Made by a program: the position numbers and the translations under genes. A DNA stretch of 64,000 nt from Adiantum capillus-veneris. Its lineage: Eukaryota > Streptophyta > Polypodiopsida > Polypodiales > Pteridaceae. The stretch spans positions 25,580,769 to 25,644,768 of the forward strand of contig CM043971.1 in NCBI GenBank assembly GCA_014529385.2, read 5' to 3'. Below the pieces are notes generated by a model. The model saw only the letters and a program-made list of their open reading frames with translations, had not been told where the DNA came from and did no database searches. Shown here piece after piece: positions 62,346-64,000 of this stretch (position 1 is the first letter of the stretch; every line of letters starts with the position of its first letter).

Positions 62346-63856
62346 TCATGGTCGATTGGTGTTTCTACGAATTACATCTTTGGGTAAGGGGAGAATGGCT
62401 GACTTGGCACCAAGGGATTTTACAATTTCCTCTAGGTTTGTCAACCCTTGACCTAGGCTCAAGGCACAGTGGGAGAGGACCGAGGCTGGGTGTTTTCCTG
62501 TAAAGGCATACAATGCTGCCTCTCGATCCACCAATATACATTTATGAGCGTTTAAGGTGAGAGAATCTTCAGCGAGTATGCCACTTAATGCTTTACACTT
62601 TAGTAGCTCTGTAGAACCATTCTTGGAGAACTCTGTGTGAGCAACTCTAAGAATCGATGGCCCCACTGGGGGATGGCTGAGGTAGTGCCAAAGAGAACTA
62701 TCTCTACCTGTGGAGACGTTGCACAAGCCTCTAGTACGCATTGCAAACTTATCAACATGATAAGCCATCTGCAAAGCATTTTAATTGATATTAACACTTG
62801 TTGTAAGAAATAGTAGAAATTCTACCAAGTTTAGATTTATTTACCTCAGTTTCTTCATCCCTCTCTTTAAGATTTTTTTTTGTAAGATCGATGCTAGATC
62901 AATCATCTCTACCAACTGCAATCAGTGGTTTGTGTGGATGAAATGCGTTCTCTGGTACGCTTTTATAGAAAGAGGCACATGATTTTATTTCTACTAGTGT
63001 ACTTGCTACTGCTTGCACCAACTGTTGTTCGTTTTCACTAGGGAGGAAGGAGAGGCTTGTTGAGAGATCTTGGTCTTCAAAATCAATTTGAAAATTGACT
63101 TTCTCTTCCTTCCCACTGGGATCCTTCATGCTCGCATAGATAGCAAGCACTGCAAGTGACTCATCTTCTCTGAGTCCTAACGTTTTGGCAATGTCGTCAA
63201 GGAAACTGACGATCATCCACCACCACTGGATGCAAAGTGAGAATTTGGAGGTTCGAGATCTCTTCCATTACCTCATCTCCCTCTATCATTCGATATTCCT
63301 CCTCAGTGGTGCTAGGATCTTGCATGAGTACGAGTGCCATAGATGCTTCGGCCTGCTCATCTATCTCTTTAATAACTTCATTTGATTCCTCCACAATGGT
63401 CACAGGAGGTATTTGGTTGACCTTTTCCTTTGATTTTCCCTTGTCCATGCCCTCAAGAACCAGTAATGTTAGAACCATGTCCCATGAAATAAATTAGGTG
63501 CCTATGCACCCCATGCCCAAATCCATGAGATCATCCTCATCCTCTGTCTTGAAGTCCCGTTCTATGAGGCCTTTAATAAACCTCAACAAGAAAAACCGGA
63601 AGTTTTTGTCAGCCACATAGAGATGCTTCAAGAAATCTACTAGCAACCACGCCGTGTCGGATCCCTCGAATATTATGGCATATTCCTCCATGTGCTATGC
63701 CATGTAGTCAAGAAAGCTTCTAAATGCCTCTGCATGAAGGTTGGCAGTGGCCTGCATGTCAATTGTCCCCTAAAACACACTGAGTAGTTCATGTGCTCGA
63801 TCTGCAAGTCCTACCATTTCTAATTGTGTGAGAAGTGCATCAATAGACGTTGCCAT
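62346..63856 (-). pseudogene. Unrecognised spliced gene of the candidate transposon
   Basis: Minus strand, start MATSIDALLTQLEMVGLADR at 63856. The first frame runs through MEEYAIIFEGSDTAWLLVDF to a TAA at 63494, then (same frame) KGKSKEKVNQIPPVTIVEES to 63197. The next frame (63216-62899) has IAKTLGLREDESLAVLAIYA and QIDFEDQDLSTSLSFLPSEN. An intron with GAG|GTAAAT...TTTGCAG|ATG (62844-62769) links it to the last exon 62768-62346 (VDKFAMRTRGLCNVSTGRD...LPKDVIRRNTNRP). In-frame stops in the first exon and a TGA after AVGRDD mean this copy is broken. I know no family for it. It converges on the H3-like gene. Confidence 0.5.
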
Positions 63857-64000
63857 GGGTTCATTCGCAAAGAAGATGCGAAGAGAGCTTAGAGCTAGAG
63901 TTTTGTGAATGTGAGAAATGAAGTTTAAAAACTAGAAAGTCACTTATATACCCAAAGTCACTTTTTTAAAAGCACTTAAATTAATGTCAAAATAACTTAA
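63857..64000. other. Upstream region of the minus-strand gene
   Basis: AT-rich with a TATATACCC at 63946-63954 (TATATAAGTG on the minus strand), a plausible TATA region about 90 bp upstream of the start. No transposon end is reached. Confidence 0.4.

Larger units (their letters stand above)
56553..64000. mobile_element. Candidate unclassified DNA transposon carrying an H3-like gene, right end not in window
   Basis: The unit interrupts a gypsy RNase H frame at about 56552. Its left end has a match at 51096-51230. Content: a transposase-like gene (+), an H3-fold gene (+), a hairpin element and a spliced unknown gene (-). No terminal inverted repeat or target duplication can be verified because the right end is beyond 64000, so the boundaries and the transposon status are inference. 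Confidence 0.5.

Overview
The window is plant nuclear DNA, almost entirely nested transposable elements. Evidence: LTR retrotransposons primed by initiator-Met tRNA, a CACTA (En/Spm) DNA transposon with a TNP2-type transposase, GT-AG introns in transposon genes, a plant-specific DUF4228/PADRE-like gene, a captured plant HIPP (HMA-domain) fragment, and very long GA/CA microsatellites. A large, repeat-rich genome such as a fern's would fit, but the species cannot be read from the sequence.

Left part (1-10815). The window opens inside a small minus-strand LTR element (LTR 339-481) sitting in the gag gene of a minus-strand Ty3/gypsy element whose primer site is at 1751-1762 and whose LTR starts at 1764. 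From about 2128 to 10815 runs one arm of a large imperfect inverted repeat. The other arm is 27165-33560 and the spacer is about 16 kb. Both arms carry a broken copy of the same GC-rich, DUF4228/PADRE-like host gene (3803-4574 minus; 30507-31300 plus). The left copy lacks promoter and start; the right copy keeps them but is frameshifted.

Spacer (10816-27164). It holds a gypsy pol fragment split by a complete 2.17-kb non-coding LTR element (12060-14232, TSD CTTCT), gag remnants of other gypsy elements, and a 3'-terminal CACTA fragment (19729-24895) split by a Ty1/copia element (20290-24385, TSD AAACC) with a long integrase/RT/RNase H ORF.

Middle (33561-50480). It holds a gag/pol chimera fused to an LTR, three tandem degenerate integrase units (34826-36478), and a chromodomain Ty3/gypsy element (3' LTR 36524-38110 to gag at 50480, minus strand). 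The gypsy pol frame is interrupted by a complete 8,139-bp CACTA transposon (39954-48092, TSD TCT). The CACTA carries a TNP2-like transposase, an intact three-exon second gene and a captured HIPP fragment.

Right part (50481-64000). Another minus-strand gypsy pol (54985-56552) is interrupted by a gene cluster I cannot assign to a named transposon superfamily: a multi-exon DDE-transposase-like gene (57333-60106, plus), a gene ending in a histone H3 fold after a very long charged tail (60425-61604, plus), a 0.5-kb near-perfect hairpin flanked by TTAA (61758-62274), and an unrecognised spliced gene (62346-63856, minus). All three genes carry in-frame stops that single C-to-T changes could explain. 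This cluster, a possible transposon carrying a CENH3-like histone, is the most unusual content of the window.
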